Positions 17,931-25,666 of a stretch of DNA of 61,330 bases are shown piece by piece. The stretch is from positions 1 through 61,330 of the forward strand of contig NZ_VMNX01000022.1 of the NCBI RefSeq assembly GCF_009377235.1. Reading direction: 5' to 3'. This DNA comes from Streptomyces acidicola (GTDB lineage Bacteria > Actinomycetota > Actinomycetes > Streptomycetales > Streptomycetaceae). Both the position numbers and the translations under genes were made by a program. Position 1 is the stretch's first letter. The number at the start of each line of letters is the position of its first letter. The notes below the pieces were generated by a model that was given only the letters and a program-made list of their open reading frames with translations, had not been told where the DNA came from and searched no databases.

Positions 17931-17968
17931 TACAGGGCCCCGGCTGTGCGTTCGGCTCGGGCCCTGTA
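17931..17968. terminator. Terminator hairpin
   Basis: TACAGGGCCC at 17931-17940 and GGGCCCTGTA at 17959-17968 form a perfect 10-bp stem between the secreted-protein gene and the opposing small gene. Confidence 0.75.
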
Positions 17969-17982
17969 TGGCGACGGGCAGG

Positions 17983-18126
17983 CTACGCGGCTTCGACGAC
18001 TTCGATCCGCCGCTCGGCCGCGACAGCCGCTGTCCATTCCTCCACCAGCTCGGCGTACCGAGCCCGCGCGGTCCCGTACAGCAGGCACCCACACCCGGTG
18101 ACGAGCTCACGGATCTCCGTATTCAC
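17983..18126 (-). CDS. Small conserved-looking protein (47 aa)
   Basis: A minus-strand frame from GTG at 18126 (or 18144) to TAG at 17983-17985. The peptide begins VNTEIRELVTGCGCLLYGTA and ends in ERRIEVVEAA. It is amphipathic, with strong third-position GC and a closely spaced cysteine pair (GCGC). It is too short for most gene finders. Composition and periodicity look coding, but no function is recognised and no strong ribosome binding site is seen. Confidence 0.5.
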   Translation of the reverse strand: MNTEIRELVTGCGCLLYGTARARYAELVEEWTAAVAAERRIEVVEAA

Positions 18127-18248
18127 GGCCGCAGACGGGCGCACGGAACCAGGGCCTGAGGGGTTGGGGGCATGTCTTCAGCCTGGCGAGCAGAACCGCG
18201 AATCACTCATGGCCGCCTCAGCTCTCTTCAGAGCACGCAGACGAAAAT

Positions 18249-18300
18249 GGTCTCGCCCCATACCCTGACAGTGACGAAGCTGCAAGGAAGGGGCGAGACC
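18249..18300. repeat. 11-bp perfect inverted repeat with 30-nt loop
   Basis: GGTCTCGCCCC at 18249-18259 and GGGGCGAGACC at 18290-18300. It is directly followed by a GTG and a 24-codon open frame. It could be a mobile-element end, an attenuator or a protein-binding site. It marks the left edge of the accessory region. Confidence 0.5.
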
Positions 18301-18449
18301 GTGCCAAATGATTGCTTTGTACGCCCCGTACGTAGCCGGACGTCCACGGACTCACCCGGACACAGCGAGAACTAGTGAGACTGAATGGGACTGGCTGGGT
18401 TCGACCCACACCAAGTTATGCGTCCCGGCGGTCGGGTCACACTGCATTC

Positions 18450-18947
18450 ATGGCGAGCTTTCAGCAGCGGAAAGTAGTAGGGGACGCCCACGAACAATAC
18501 GTCGCCGAACAACTCACCTTGCGTGGGTGGGAAGTCAACGCCAGGGGGCAGGGACTGCTCACCAGGAAGCTCCAAGACGCACTTCGGGTGACCGACAGTT
18601 TCATCAGGTGGATCCCCGATCTCATCGCAGCGAAGGGCATGGATCTCGTGCTCATCGACTGCAAGGCCCGCATGACGAGTAGGAACACTGGGCGGCATGC
18701 CGTCGAACGCGCAGCTGTGCATGCACACTTGCAGCTCGTTGCCTGGACAAGGCTTCCTGTCTACTACGTCTTCGACGACCTTGGAGTGTTGTCGCCGCAC
18801 GACGTTCTCATCGCGGGGCAGGAGGGTCCGCACAGCGTCGCGGGATCAGGATCGCCGTACTTCTTGATTTCCGGGAGTAACGCTCGCCGCTTCGATGGCC
18901 TGTTTGGCTCGGGGGAGTCGGCTACTCAATGGGGGATTGCCTCGTAG
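18450..18947 (+). CDS. PD-(D/E)xK nuclease-like protein
   Basis: A 165-residue protein from ATG at 18450. EQYVAEQLTLRGWEV resembles the first helix of VRR-NUC/Holliday-resolvase-like folds. WIPDLIAAKGMDLVLIDCKAR gives the P-D (D57) followed by D-x-K (D70, K72) pattern of PD-(D/E)xK nucleases. No other domain is present. Its position at the edge of an element remnant suggests a role in DNA processing for that element or in defence. The catalytic assignment rests on the motif only. Confidence 0.65.
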   Translation: MASFQQRKVVGDAHEQYVAEQLTLRGWEVNARGQGLLTRKLQDALRVTDSFIRWIPDLIAAKGMDLVLIDCKARMTSRNTGRHAVERAAVHAHLQLVAWTRLPVYYVFDDLGVLSPHDVLIAGQEGPHSVAGSGSPYFLISGSNARRFDGLFGSGESATQWGIAS

Positions 18948-18990
18948 TCCTGATGCCCTCCGCCAATTGAACTGATCAGAAAGGATTAGA

Positions 18991-19185
18991 GTGACCGGCT
19001 CTTGGCAGGGCGAGCTGCTTACTGTGGCGCACCCTTTGACGGAGCACATCCACTACCGAGTCCACGATGCCGATACGGGGGCACTGCTTGGGTTCGGGAC
19101 CGGGCACAACGGAGCTCTCGGAGCGGTAGTTGCCCATTGCGCCCGGATCCAGACGGCCTACCCTGGTCGGCAGCTACAACGGTAG
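18991..19185 (+). CDS. Small hypothetical protein (64 aa)
   Basis: GTG at 18991 follows AGAAAGGATTAGA, a plausible ribosome binding site, 43 bp after the nuclease-like gene, so the two are probably co-transcribed. The peptide contains HYRVHDADTGALLGFGTGHN, which resembles a short beta-hairpin domain. Its function is not recognised. Confidence 0.55.
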   Translation: MTGSWQGELLTVAHPLTEHIHYRVHDADTGALLGFGTGHNGALGAVVAHCARIQTAYPGRQLQR

Positions 19186-19237
19186 GACAGCTTTTGACGC
19201 TGTGCGGGTGGATACGAGTGCGCGAAGGTGCCTGCTG

Positions 19238-22200
19238 CTACGACGTATCCACATCGCCGCGGAGACGACGGACCTCCTCCTCGAACAGAGGGTGAGAGTC
19301 CGGGGCGTCCTGGAGGGCGCGGGTGAGCAGAGCGAGGGCGGACGGGGTGGCGCCGTTGCGGGCGAGCAGTCCGGTCACCGTGAGTAAAGTGGTCCTCCAA
19401 GCGGAGGCCCAAGGCAGAATGCTCGCGGCCGCGGCGGCAAGTACTTCGCACTGGCCGGCGCCGAGCCGCCCCTCGGAGTCCAGGAATTGCGCCGCGACGA
19501 CGACATCGGAGAAAAGGGTGGCGCTCTGCTTGTCGGGGCGAGTGGCTTCCTCAAGGATCCGTTCGTACGCTCTGATGGCGTCGGCCCGTTCGCCGGTCCA
19601 GGCGAACAGGCTGGCGGCGCTGCGCAGGTCCGTACTTTCCGGGTCTGGCCGGTCGAGGACTCGGCGGAGCATGATCAGCGCGGTGGCACGCTCGTCGAGC
19701 CGCAGCAGATTACGGACCGCACAGAAGAATTCCCTGGGGTGCAGGGAATCGGTGCGGATCAGATCGCGGAGGACGTGGCGGGCTTCGGCCGGACGCAGCC
19801 AGGACATCAGGTCGAAGGCGATACAGCGCTGATGCGAGTTGTCCGGTGCGATGTCGCTGATGGCGCGGTGCAGCAGGGACACGGCTTGGTCCTCGGCCCC
19901 GACAAGGAGAAGGGAATGCACGAGCTCGACGGCGCTGGTGATGTGCCCCGGTGGTCCGGTGGACTCGCTGACGAGGGCCTCGATGCCGTGTTGCCGGTCG
20001 TCGGTTTCCAACAGCGCAGCGGCTGCCGCCCTACGTGGCCCGCCGCTGCCGTTGCGGGCCAGCCACAGCAGCATCTGCCGGTTCCTCTCGTCCCCGATCT
20101 CGGCCAGGAGGCCGGCGATGGACCACACGTCCCAGAGGTCGGTGATGGACCACACGTCCTGCTCGGTGTAATGACGAAAATCCCGCATCAGGCGTCTGTT
20201 GACGGCCTCGCGTACGTCCTCGGCTCGGCCCTGTCGCGAGATCACACGCGCGAGCATGATCCAGTCGCTAAGCTCGATGACCGGGGGTGACATCTGCTGA
20301 CGGTCGTTGCCGAGCGACGCGGTGTGCAGCAGATCCAGGCCGGGAGCGGGGTCGCCGGCCCGGGCGACAGCGCTGAGCGACACCACCCGCGTCCGGGAGT
20401 TCGTCACCATGGGCACCGTCCGCTGCGCCGTTGCCAAGGCTTGCTCGGTGAGTCCGGCGCCCACGTATACGTCGACGATCCCCTGGATGTCCGCCCACGG
20501 ACCCTGGACGTCCCCCCACCGATCGCGCTCCGCGCTGCTCGCGAACCAGGCGTCTACCGTCCGCGCCGCCGCGTCCTGCCGTCCGGTGCGCAGTAGGACG
20601 GAGACCTCGCCAGGGATGTTGCGGTGAGCCCCCGGGGGCACGGGAGTGATAAGTGAGGCGGCCCTGTCCGAGTCGCTGACCGCGAGGGCGGCCTCCGCCG
20701 CCAGGAAGCGGCCCCAGCCGTCGTTCTCCGCCAGCACCATGCGATCAAGGAATGCGTTGGCGAGGGGACGGGCCGCATGACCGAGCGCCGAGATCTTGTA
20801 GGCGATGATCGCCCGGACATCCGAGATGCCCATGGACGCCATCCGGCCCCCCTCCTGGTACAGGAAGGACTCGGAACCGTCGAGGGCGAGCAGTGGCTCA
20901 GTGGCGTCGTGCAGGACGTCCAGGCCGAAGATTCGGCCCACGGTCAGCGCCGCGTCGGCCCGGATCACGCCGGACAGGTCGTTGTCGTAGGCCATGCGCA
21001 TCAACGCGTTGCGGGCACGCTCGCGTTGCGGCTGGGCCGCGACGAGCTGACAGAAGTAGCGGGCGTTGAAGATGGAACGTGCGCGGATGAGGAGTCGGTC
21101 GAGGATCTGCCCGGACATCGCCGCGGGGACCGGCACGCCCTCCGCGAGCAGCCGTCCGGCGAGGGCTATGTACTGGTCTACGCGGCTGCTGTCGTCGTTG
21201 ACCGTTTCCCCTCCGCCGCCATGATGCTTCAGCAGGACGTCGTAGGCATCGCTCCACACGATGAGAAAGTCCAGGAGCCGGGCCACGGCCGTGTCACGGT
21301 GCTCGGCCCAGCAGGCGAGGGTGAGCGCGGACTGGTCCTGGCCCACGCCTTCCAGGGCTTGGCGCAGGAGAGCGTCGGCGTGAGGGTCCGTGCCCGGCCA
21401 TGTGCTGGGCAGGGCTTCCGCCGCGTCGCGCGCCGCCAGGTACTCGGCGAAGCTCCGGTGTACCCACTGGAGTTCGCCCGTCCCGTCCTCGTCGGTGACC
21501 AGGCCCGTGCCGGTCAGCAGACCGAGGACGATGTCGGGCCACCCCACCAGGAAGTCCGGCGGGTCCGGTGCGTGCGCCCTGACCCAGGCCAGGCTCTCCG
21601 CAAGGAGCGAGGCCTCCGTGGAGAGCGTGCGGCTCGCGAGGAACTGCAGCAGCGACACGCGGTTCTGGTAGAGCCACTCGGCGAGGCGCGGGCCGGCGCC
21701 GGCTGCCCCCGCGGCCTGCCGGAAGGCCGTACGTCGCTCGGCCTCGCCGTCGCGGCCGGTGAGGAGGTACGCGATGAACTCCCGGTACAGTCCCGGCCGG
21801 CCGACGGGCAGGCCTTGTCCGTTGAGTCGGTGGAAGATGGTCAGGGTGATGGTGGCCAGCAGCGGGGCCCTGACGAGCTGGCGGAGTTCGCTCTCGTCGA
21901 GTTGCCGCAGAAACTCTTCCACCCGGGCCCGGCCGGACTCGTCGCCGGAAGATCCGACCAGCCACCCCTCTGCAAGTGTCTGGAGCTGTGCGTCGTCGAA
22001 CGCGGCGAGCGTGCATGGACACAGTCCCGCGCTCCGGAAGGGAGCCAGTTCTCCGGCCGGCAGGGGGCGGGTGGTCACCACCCAACGGTAGGGGCTGGAA
22101 GGTTTCGCGGCGTCCCGCGCGATGGTCGTGATGACCCGTTCCCTGGCCACTGGGTCAAGGATCTCGTCGAGCCCGTCCACCAGCAGCAGCCAGGGCACGC

Positions 22201-23440
22201 CGTGCGGCGGTGCCGCGAACAGATCAGCGGGCAGCTCGTGTGTGAGGCGGATGCCCAGCCGGGTCCGCACCGAGGCGTGCAGCAATGCCGTCAGTGGTGC
22301 GTCGTCGGCGAGGTGCCCGGCTGGGACGCGAACGGCCACCGCGGACACTCCCGCCAGATCCGCGGCCGCGGCCTCGTCGCCGAGCCGGACCGAGGCCAGC
22401 GTCCCGCTGACGTGATGCGTGAACGTCGACTTCCCGGTGCCGGGGCCGCCCTCGATCAAGACATGACGCCGGGCGTTGAGCACCTCGGCCACCGGAACCC
22501 GCTCGGTCGCGAGCCCCGGCTCGGTACCCGAGCTGGCCGTCAGGCCCGGTTCACGATCCGCCCACTGGTCGACGTACACCTGACGCAGCTCCGGGCTGCG
22601 CAGGCCGGGGATGCGATAGGGCTGCAGCGCCGACGCCTCGCGTTCGGCGCGCAGCAGTGCCTCCAGCGCCTCGTCGCGCAGGGTGTGGAAACTTCGGGGC
22701 AGCGCGACTTGGGCGAGCTGGTCCCGGGGCGGCAGGCCGATCAGCAGGGTCAGCTCGCTCAGCTGGGTGTCGTCCAGCCGGTGGTACCAGTGGTCGACGC
22801 GGCTCGCCGCGAGTTGCCCGAGCCCGTCGGAACGGTGGTGGGACCGCACCAGCCCGATCAGGCAACCGCCGCTCCACACCGGCGCACCCGACATGCCCTC
22901 CCACGGCGACCGCTGCGGATCGGGATCATGCTCCGGCGCCGGGACCCGTATCGACAGGGTTCCCTCGCGCAGATTCGACCACGGAGAGACCGTGCCGTTG
23001 ACGTGGGCGGAGTCCCGGTAGACCGAAGGAGGGCCCGGGTGGGAGGCGTCGGTGGGATCGTTTCGCAATTTGTGGCGCGGGAAGCCCATGGTGCTGCACG
23101 GCACATCGCCGTCGTGGTCCTGGATCCCGCCGAACCGGACGGGAACCACGGCGCCGACGGGGCGGCCCGCCTCGGCGATCGCCACGATCGCCACGTCCAC
23201 GTCGGTGTTGCGCCATAGAACCGCGCCGTCCGCGCTCCAGGAGCCCGGCCGGTCCGCCCTGAACCGGACGCGCACCAGCGAGGCGTCCCGCACGACGTGG
23301 GCAGCGGTGAGAACGAAGCCCGCCCGGATGCGATAGCCGGACCCCCGGCGACCCCGCGGCTCTGTAGACCCCTCGACGATGACCTCCGCCACGCGGTCGG
23401 GATCGAGTCCCGCCGAGGCGAATCCGAGCCGTCCCTCCAT
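19238..23440 (-). CDS. Trypsin-like protease-NACHT NTPase fusion (STAND-type conflict protein)
   Basis: A protein of 1,400 residues. Residues 1-230 form a trypsin-like serine protease with a complete triad: H48 in LTAAHVV, D82 in DVDVAIV and S184 in GMSGAPVW. A NACHT ATPase follows, with Walker A GGPGTGKST near 331-339 and Walker B LLLVDGLDEI near 418-427. The remaining 900 residues are helical and look TPR/HEAT-like, suitable as a sensor. This matches bacterial NLR-like proteins in which a protease effector is released on sensing an invader. ATG at 23440 is chosen because GGGGAGG precedes it at good spacing. A Trypco2 gene lies just upstream on the same strand. The anti-phage role is inference from architecture. 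Confidence 0.88.
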   Translation of the reverse strand: MEGRLGFASAGLDPDRVAEVIVEGSTEPRGRRGSGYRIRAGFVLTAAHVVRDASLVRVRFRADRPGSWSADGAVLWRNTDVDVAIVAIAEAGRPVGAVVPVRFGGIQDHDGDVPCSTMGFPRHKLRNDPTDASHPGPPSVYRDSAHVNGTVSPWSNLREGTLSIRVPAPEHDPDPQRSPWEGMSGAPVWSGGCLIGLVRSHHRSDGLGQLAASRVDHWYHRLDDTQLSELTLLIGLPPRDQLAQVALPRSFHTLRDEALEALLRAEREASALQPYRIPGLRSPELRQVYVDQWADREPGLTASSGTEPGLATERVPVAEVLNARRHVLIEGGPGTGKSTFTHHVSGTLASVRLGDEAAAADLAGVSAVAVRVPAGHLADDAPLTALLHASVRTRLGIRLTHELPADLFAAPPHGVPWLLLVDGLDEILDPVARERVITTIARDAAKPSSPYRWVVTTRPLPAGELAPFRSAGLCPCTLAAFDDAQLQTLAEGWLVGSSGDESGRARVEEFLRQLDESELRQLVRAPLLATITLTIFHRLNGQGLPVGRPGLYREFIAYLLTGRDGEAERRTAFRQAAGAAGAGPRLAEWLYQNRVSLLQFLASRTLSTEASLLAESLAWVRAHAPDPPDFLVGWPDIVLGLLTGTGLVTDEDGTGELQWVHRSFAEYLAARDAAEALPSTWPGTDPHADALLRQALEGVGQDQSALTLACWAEHRDTAVARLLDFLIVWSDAYDVLLKHHGGGGETVNDDSSRVDQYIALAGRLLAEGVPVPAAMSGQILDRLLIRARSIFNARYFCQLVAAQPQRERARNALMRMAYDNDLSGVIRADAALTVGRIFGLDVLHDATEPLLALDGSESFLYQEGGRMASMGISDVRAIIAYKISALGHAARPLANAFLDRMVLAENDGWGRFLAAEAALAVSDSDRAASLITPVPPGAHRNIPGEVSVLLRTGRQDAAARTVDAWFASSAERDRWGDVQGPWADIQGIVDVYVGAGLTEQALATAQRTVPMVTNSRTRVVSLSAVARAGDPAPGLDLLHTASLGNDRQQMSPPVIELSDWIMLARVISRQGRAEDVREAVNRRLMRDFRHYTEQDVWSITDLWDVWSIAGLLAEIGDERNRQMLLWLARNGSGGPRRAAAAALLETDDRQHGIEALVSESTGPPGHITSAVELVHSLLLVGAEDQAVSLLHRAISDIAPDNSHQRCIAFDLMSWLRPAEARHVLRDLIRTDSLHPREFFCAVRNLLRLDERATALIMLRRVLDRPDPESTDLRSAASLFAWTGERADAIRAYERILEEATRPDKQSATLFSDVVVAAQFLDSEGRLGAGQCEVLAAAAASILPWASAWRTTLLTVTGLLARNGATPSALALLTRALQDAPDSHPLFEEEVRRLRGDVDTS

Positions 23441-23479
23441 CACGCCTCCCCGTAACCGCTGGCGCCTGCCGAACCGTGG

Positions 23480-23779
23480 TCAGCGTTCCCCGGAGACGGC
23501 GTGCCCGGAAACCTCGGGACGGCTCCCCGTGGCTGCAAGCTTGGGTTCGAGCTGGAGCTTGATCCGCTGGGTCGTGGCGCCCGCCACCTTGCCGTGAGCG
23601 TCCGCGTCGACCACCCAGAAACGGACCTTGGCACCGCCGCCGCCCTCTTTGGTGATCGCCACTGAGACCTCGAGTTCGATCGGCCCCAGCTCGAAACGGA
23701 GTTCCTCACCGGCCCCGTTCGTGATGGCTGTGCTCAATTCGGTGCGCAGCTCCTGAATGACCGTGGACAGTTCGATCAC
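23480..23779 (-). CDS. Trypsin-co-occurring domain 2 (Trypco2) protein
   Basis: A 99-residue protein from GTG at 23779, which has GGGAGG at ideal spacing; an ATG at 23791 would overlap that site. The order is a helix (VIELSTVIQELRTELSTAI), ELRFELGPIELEVSVAI, AKVRFWVVDADA and a final strand with RIKLQLEPKL. That is the Trypco2 pattern, a domain named for its linkage to trypsin-like proteases in predicted NTPase conflict systems. It sits 39 bp upstream of the trypsin-NACHT gene in the same direction and is probably its adaptor or regulator. The molecular role of the family is not established. Confidence 0.82.
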   Translation of the reverse strand: MIELSTVIQELRTELSTAITNGAGEELRFELGPIELEVSVAITKEGGGGAKVRFWVVDADAHGKVAGATTQRIKLQLEPKLAATGSRPEVSGHAVSGER

Positions 23780-23912
23780 AAGACCTCCCATGCGGCGTCA
23801 CCTGGACTGTACCGCCGCTACCACCTCTCCTGAGGCAGCGCTGTTCCGGCTGCTGTTCGCGCATCCGACGCTTACTAAAGCGGTGCTCGGCTAAGGGCTA
23901 CGTCTCCTTGGG

Positions 23913-24101
23913 CTACGTCGCCAACATGGTGCCTGTCTCCACGTCGGCGAGAGTGACGCGTGCGCCGGGCTTGCCCCAGCTACCCACCCACGTCGCGAAC
24001 TTGTGGCGGGCCGTCGCTTCTCTGGGCCACCAGCCGTGCATGGTGGGGTGGCCGGCGCTGGCCATGGTGAGGTGGAAGCGCTCCGGTGGCGAGGTGGTCA
24101 T
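23913..24101 (-). CDS. Small hypothetical protein coupled to the LexA-like gene
   Basis: A 62-residue protein. Its ATG at 24101 overlaps the TGA of the LexA-like gene (ATGA), indicating translational coupling. It is rich in Trp and His: HGWWPREATARHKFATWVGSWG, then VTLADVETGTMLAT. Small proteins of this kind sit near the integration module of actinomycete elements. Function unknown. Confidence 0.6.
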   Translation of the reverse strand: MTTSPPERFHLTMASAGHPTMHGWWPREATARHKFATWVGSWGKPGARVTLADVETGTMLAT

Positions 24102-24322
24102 GTGAGCCTGATCCCGCGTGGCCTGCCGGGCTCGCGGGCGATGTACCCGAGTTCTTCGATGCGTCGCAAGTGGTAGTGCACGGACGAGGTGCTGCTCAGG
24201 CCGAACTGCTTGCCGATCTCCTGCATGGTGGGGGACTCGCCTCGATCGGCGATCGACTCGCGGATGCAGCGAAGCATGCGCTCCTGGGTGCTGGTGAGGT
24301 AGTCGACCTTGTGGTTCGCCAT
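24098..24322 (-). CDS. LexA-like winged-helix DNA-binding protein
   Basis: A 74-residue protein consisting only of a LexA N-terminal-type winged helix: LTSTQERMLRCIRESIADRG, then SPTMQEIGKQFGLSSTSSVHYHLRRIEELGYI. It lacks the LexA autoprotease domain, so it is not SOS LexA. Such stand-alone domains act as regulators on actinomycete mobile elements. It lies downstream of a broken integrase on the same strand and starts a two-gene unit with the 62-residue protein. Confidence 0.78.
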   Translation of the reverse strand: MANHKVDYLTSTQERMLRCIRESIADRGESPTMQEIGKQFGLSSTSSVHYHLRRIEELGYIAREPGRPRGIRLT

Positions 24323-24339
24323 ACTCGGATTAGAGCGCG

Positions 24340-24740
24340 TGTTCGAATTTGGTCCTGGCGCTGCCGGAGACGGGCGTAGAACAGCTCCAGCATCTCGGCG
24401 GTCAGCTTGCCGGCCTTGAGGTCGCCGAACGTGGGCTTGATGTAGTTGCGGATGATGCCCTCGGCTCGCTCGTACGACGTCTCGTCGAGCTCGGCGACGC
24501 CCAGCCACCGGTCGAGCAGGAATGCCATGGTGACTGCGCGCTTCGGGTGGCGCTGCTCGTCGACTTGGTGGAGGAGCTTGGTGCGGGCCTTCTCCGCTTC
24601 GGGGGCGTCGCGGCCTGCTCGTAGAGGTAGATCTTTTTCTTCGTGAGCGGATCGCGCCCGACGTAGACGCTCGCTTGGTAGCCGGATCCATTGCGCCGGA
24701 TGCGGCCTCGTTGAGTGGTGTCGACCTTGGTGTTTGCCAT
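24340..24740 (-). pseudogene. Tyrosine integrase remnant (N-terminal part, frameshifted)
   Basis: From an ATG at 24740 the frame reads GRIRRNGSGYQASVYVGRDP and LTKKKIYLYEQAAT, an integrase arm-binding domain. It then shifts frame near 24610. A second frame continues with MAFLLDRWLGVAELDETSYE and IIRNYIKPTFGDLKAGKLTA, a core-binding domain. It stops near RLRQRQDQIRTR, and the catalytic domain is absent. It ends beside the LexA-like gene and begins 86 bp from the tRNA-derived repeat. It is the dead integrase of an older element at this site. Confidence 0.8.
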
Positions 24741-24825
24741 GACGTGGAACCTGCTGACGGCTAATGCCACGGCTACGACGAACAGCGCGCCTACCCCGGA
24801 GAGGTAAACGCGCTGGTCAGATCTG

Positions 24826-24868
24826 GTGCCCCCGGCAGGATTCGAACCTGCGACACCCGCTTTAGGAG
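24826..24868. repeat. Left attachment site (43-bp tRNA-Arg 3' fragment)
   Basis: A 43-bp perfect copy of 59750-59792. It covers the tRNA-Arg(CCU) sequence from the anticodon loop to the 3' end, on the minus strand. Identity stops abruptly on both sides. It is the displaced original 3' end after integration, attL or attR depending on convention. Confidence 0.9.
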
Positions 24869-25312
24869 TTTTCCTTGGGCGGGGCTGTGACCTGCGGAAA
24901 CGTCGTCCATGGGGTTTCTGGCCTGGGGAAACACTCCTCCGTAGTTCTCACGTGTTCACGGGGTTTCCCGGCCTCATGTGTGCTGAATCCGTTCTGCCCG
25001 ACACCTGTCTGACGTGGCACGGGCTGCTCGTGCATGCGCTGCTGCGGCGGCTTCTTGCCTCGAAGGCCGGGCTGAGGCGCAAACTGCGCTCGGGCATCGT
25101 GGTTTCCGAACGACGAGTCCGGCAAGCATTGATCCTGCGGCGTACGGCCGTCGAAGCCCGGGGGCTCCGTGCGGCGCGCCCCTTCCCATCGAGGCGGTGG
25201 GGGCGGTCCAGTAGAAGTCGCCCTGGCGGTACCAGATCTCTGTTCGCCTTTCGGTGGCCAACCAGGCGCGCAGACGCCAAACTTGCTGCACACGCTGGTG
25301 AGAGGGCACGGA
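24869..25312. other. Gene-poor stretch inside the left end of the element
   Basis: 444 bp. A minus-strand frame at about 25200-25290 encodes RLRAWLATERRTEIWYRQGD followed by FYWT. It has coding-like composition, but no start or sensible continuation, so it may be a gene remnant. No RNA gene or clear operator is seen. Confidence 0.4.
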
Positions 25313-25666
25313 GTGGGCGACGAGAAAACTGTGGACGTCGAACTTCCCAACGGGAAGCTGATGATGGCCAGGGTTCAGCAACTGGATGTGACGCTTCCAG
25401 GAGGGCCACAGGACGTCGGATTGGACCGGATGCTGTCCTTCGACGCTGTCGGTGAGGCGCTGCAGGGCGTGGGCTCGGTGATCGTCGATAGCCTGGAAAG
25501 GATTAAGCCCTCCAAGGCCACGGTCGAGTTCGGTCTTGAGCTGGGGGTGAAGGGGGGCAGCCTGGTGAGTGTCTTCGTGGACAGCGGGAGCAAGGCGTCT
25601 TTGAAGGTCACGCTGGAGTGGGAAAGTGGCGCCAGGAATGCTGGGGATCAGACGACTTCTGGCTGA
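25313..25666 (+). CDS. Trypsin-co-occurring domain 1 (Trypco1, CU044_2847-like) protein
   Basis: A 117-residue protein from GTG at 25313. An opening strand VDVELPNGKLMMARV, the helix FDAVGEALQGVGSVIVDSLE, PSKATVEFGLELGVKGGS and a final SLKVTLEWE give the Trypco1/CU044_2847 pattern. Family members accompany trypsin-like proteases in predicted conflict systems. The gene overlaps the following protease-NTPase gene by 41 bp (GTG 25626), strong evidence that the products act together, probably as an adaptor or regulatory subunit. The exact function is unknown. Confidence 0.8.
   Translation: MGDEKTVDVELPNGKLMMARVQQLDVTLPGGPQDVGLDRMLSFDAVGEALQGVGSVIVDSLERIKPSKATVEFGLELGVKGGSLVSVFVDSGSKASLKVTLEWESGARNAGDQTTSG

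Noticed and set aside
18390..18425. tRNA-like GGTTCGACCC word
   Set aside because: No matching acceptor, D or anticodon arms can be folded around it.
20777..23218. 813-codon plus-strand open frame
   Set aside because: Antisense to the trypsin-NACHT gene with its intact catalytic and Walker motifs.
24826..24868. Second tRNA-Arg gene
   Set aside because: Only the 3' 42 nt of the tRNA are present; the D-arm and acceptor 5' strand are missing.
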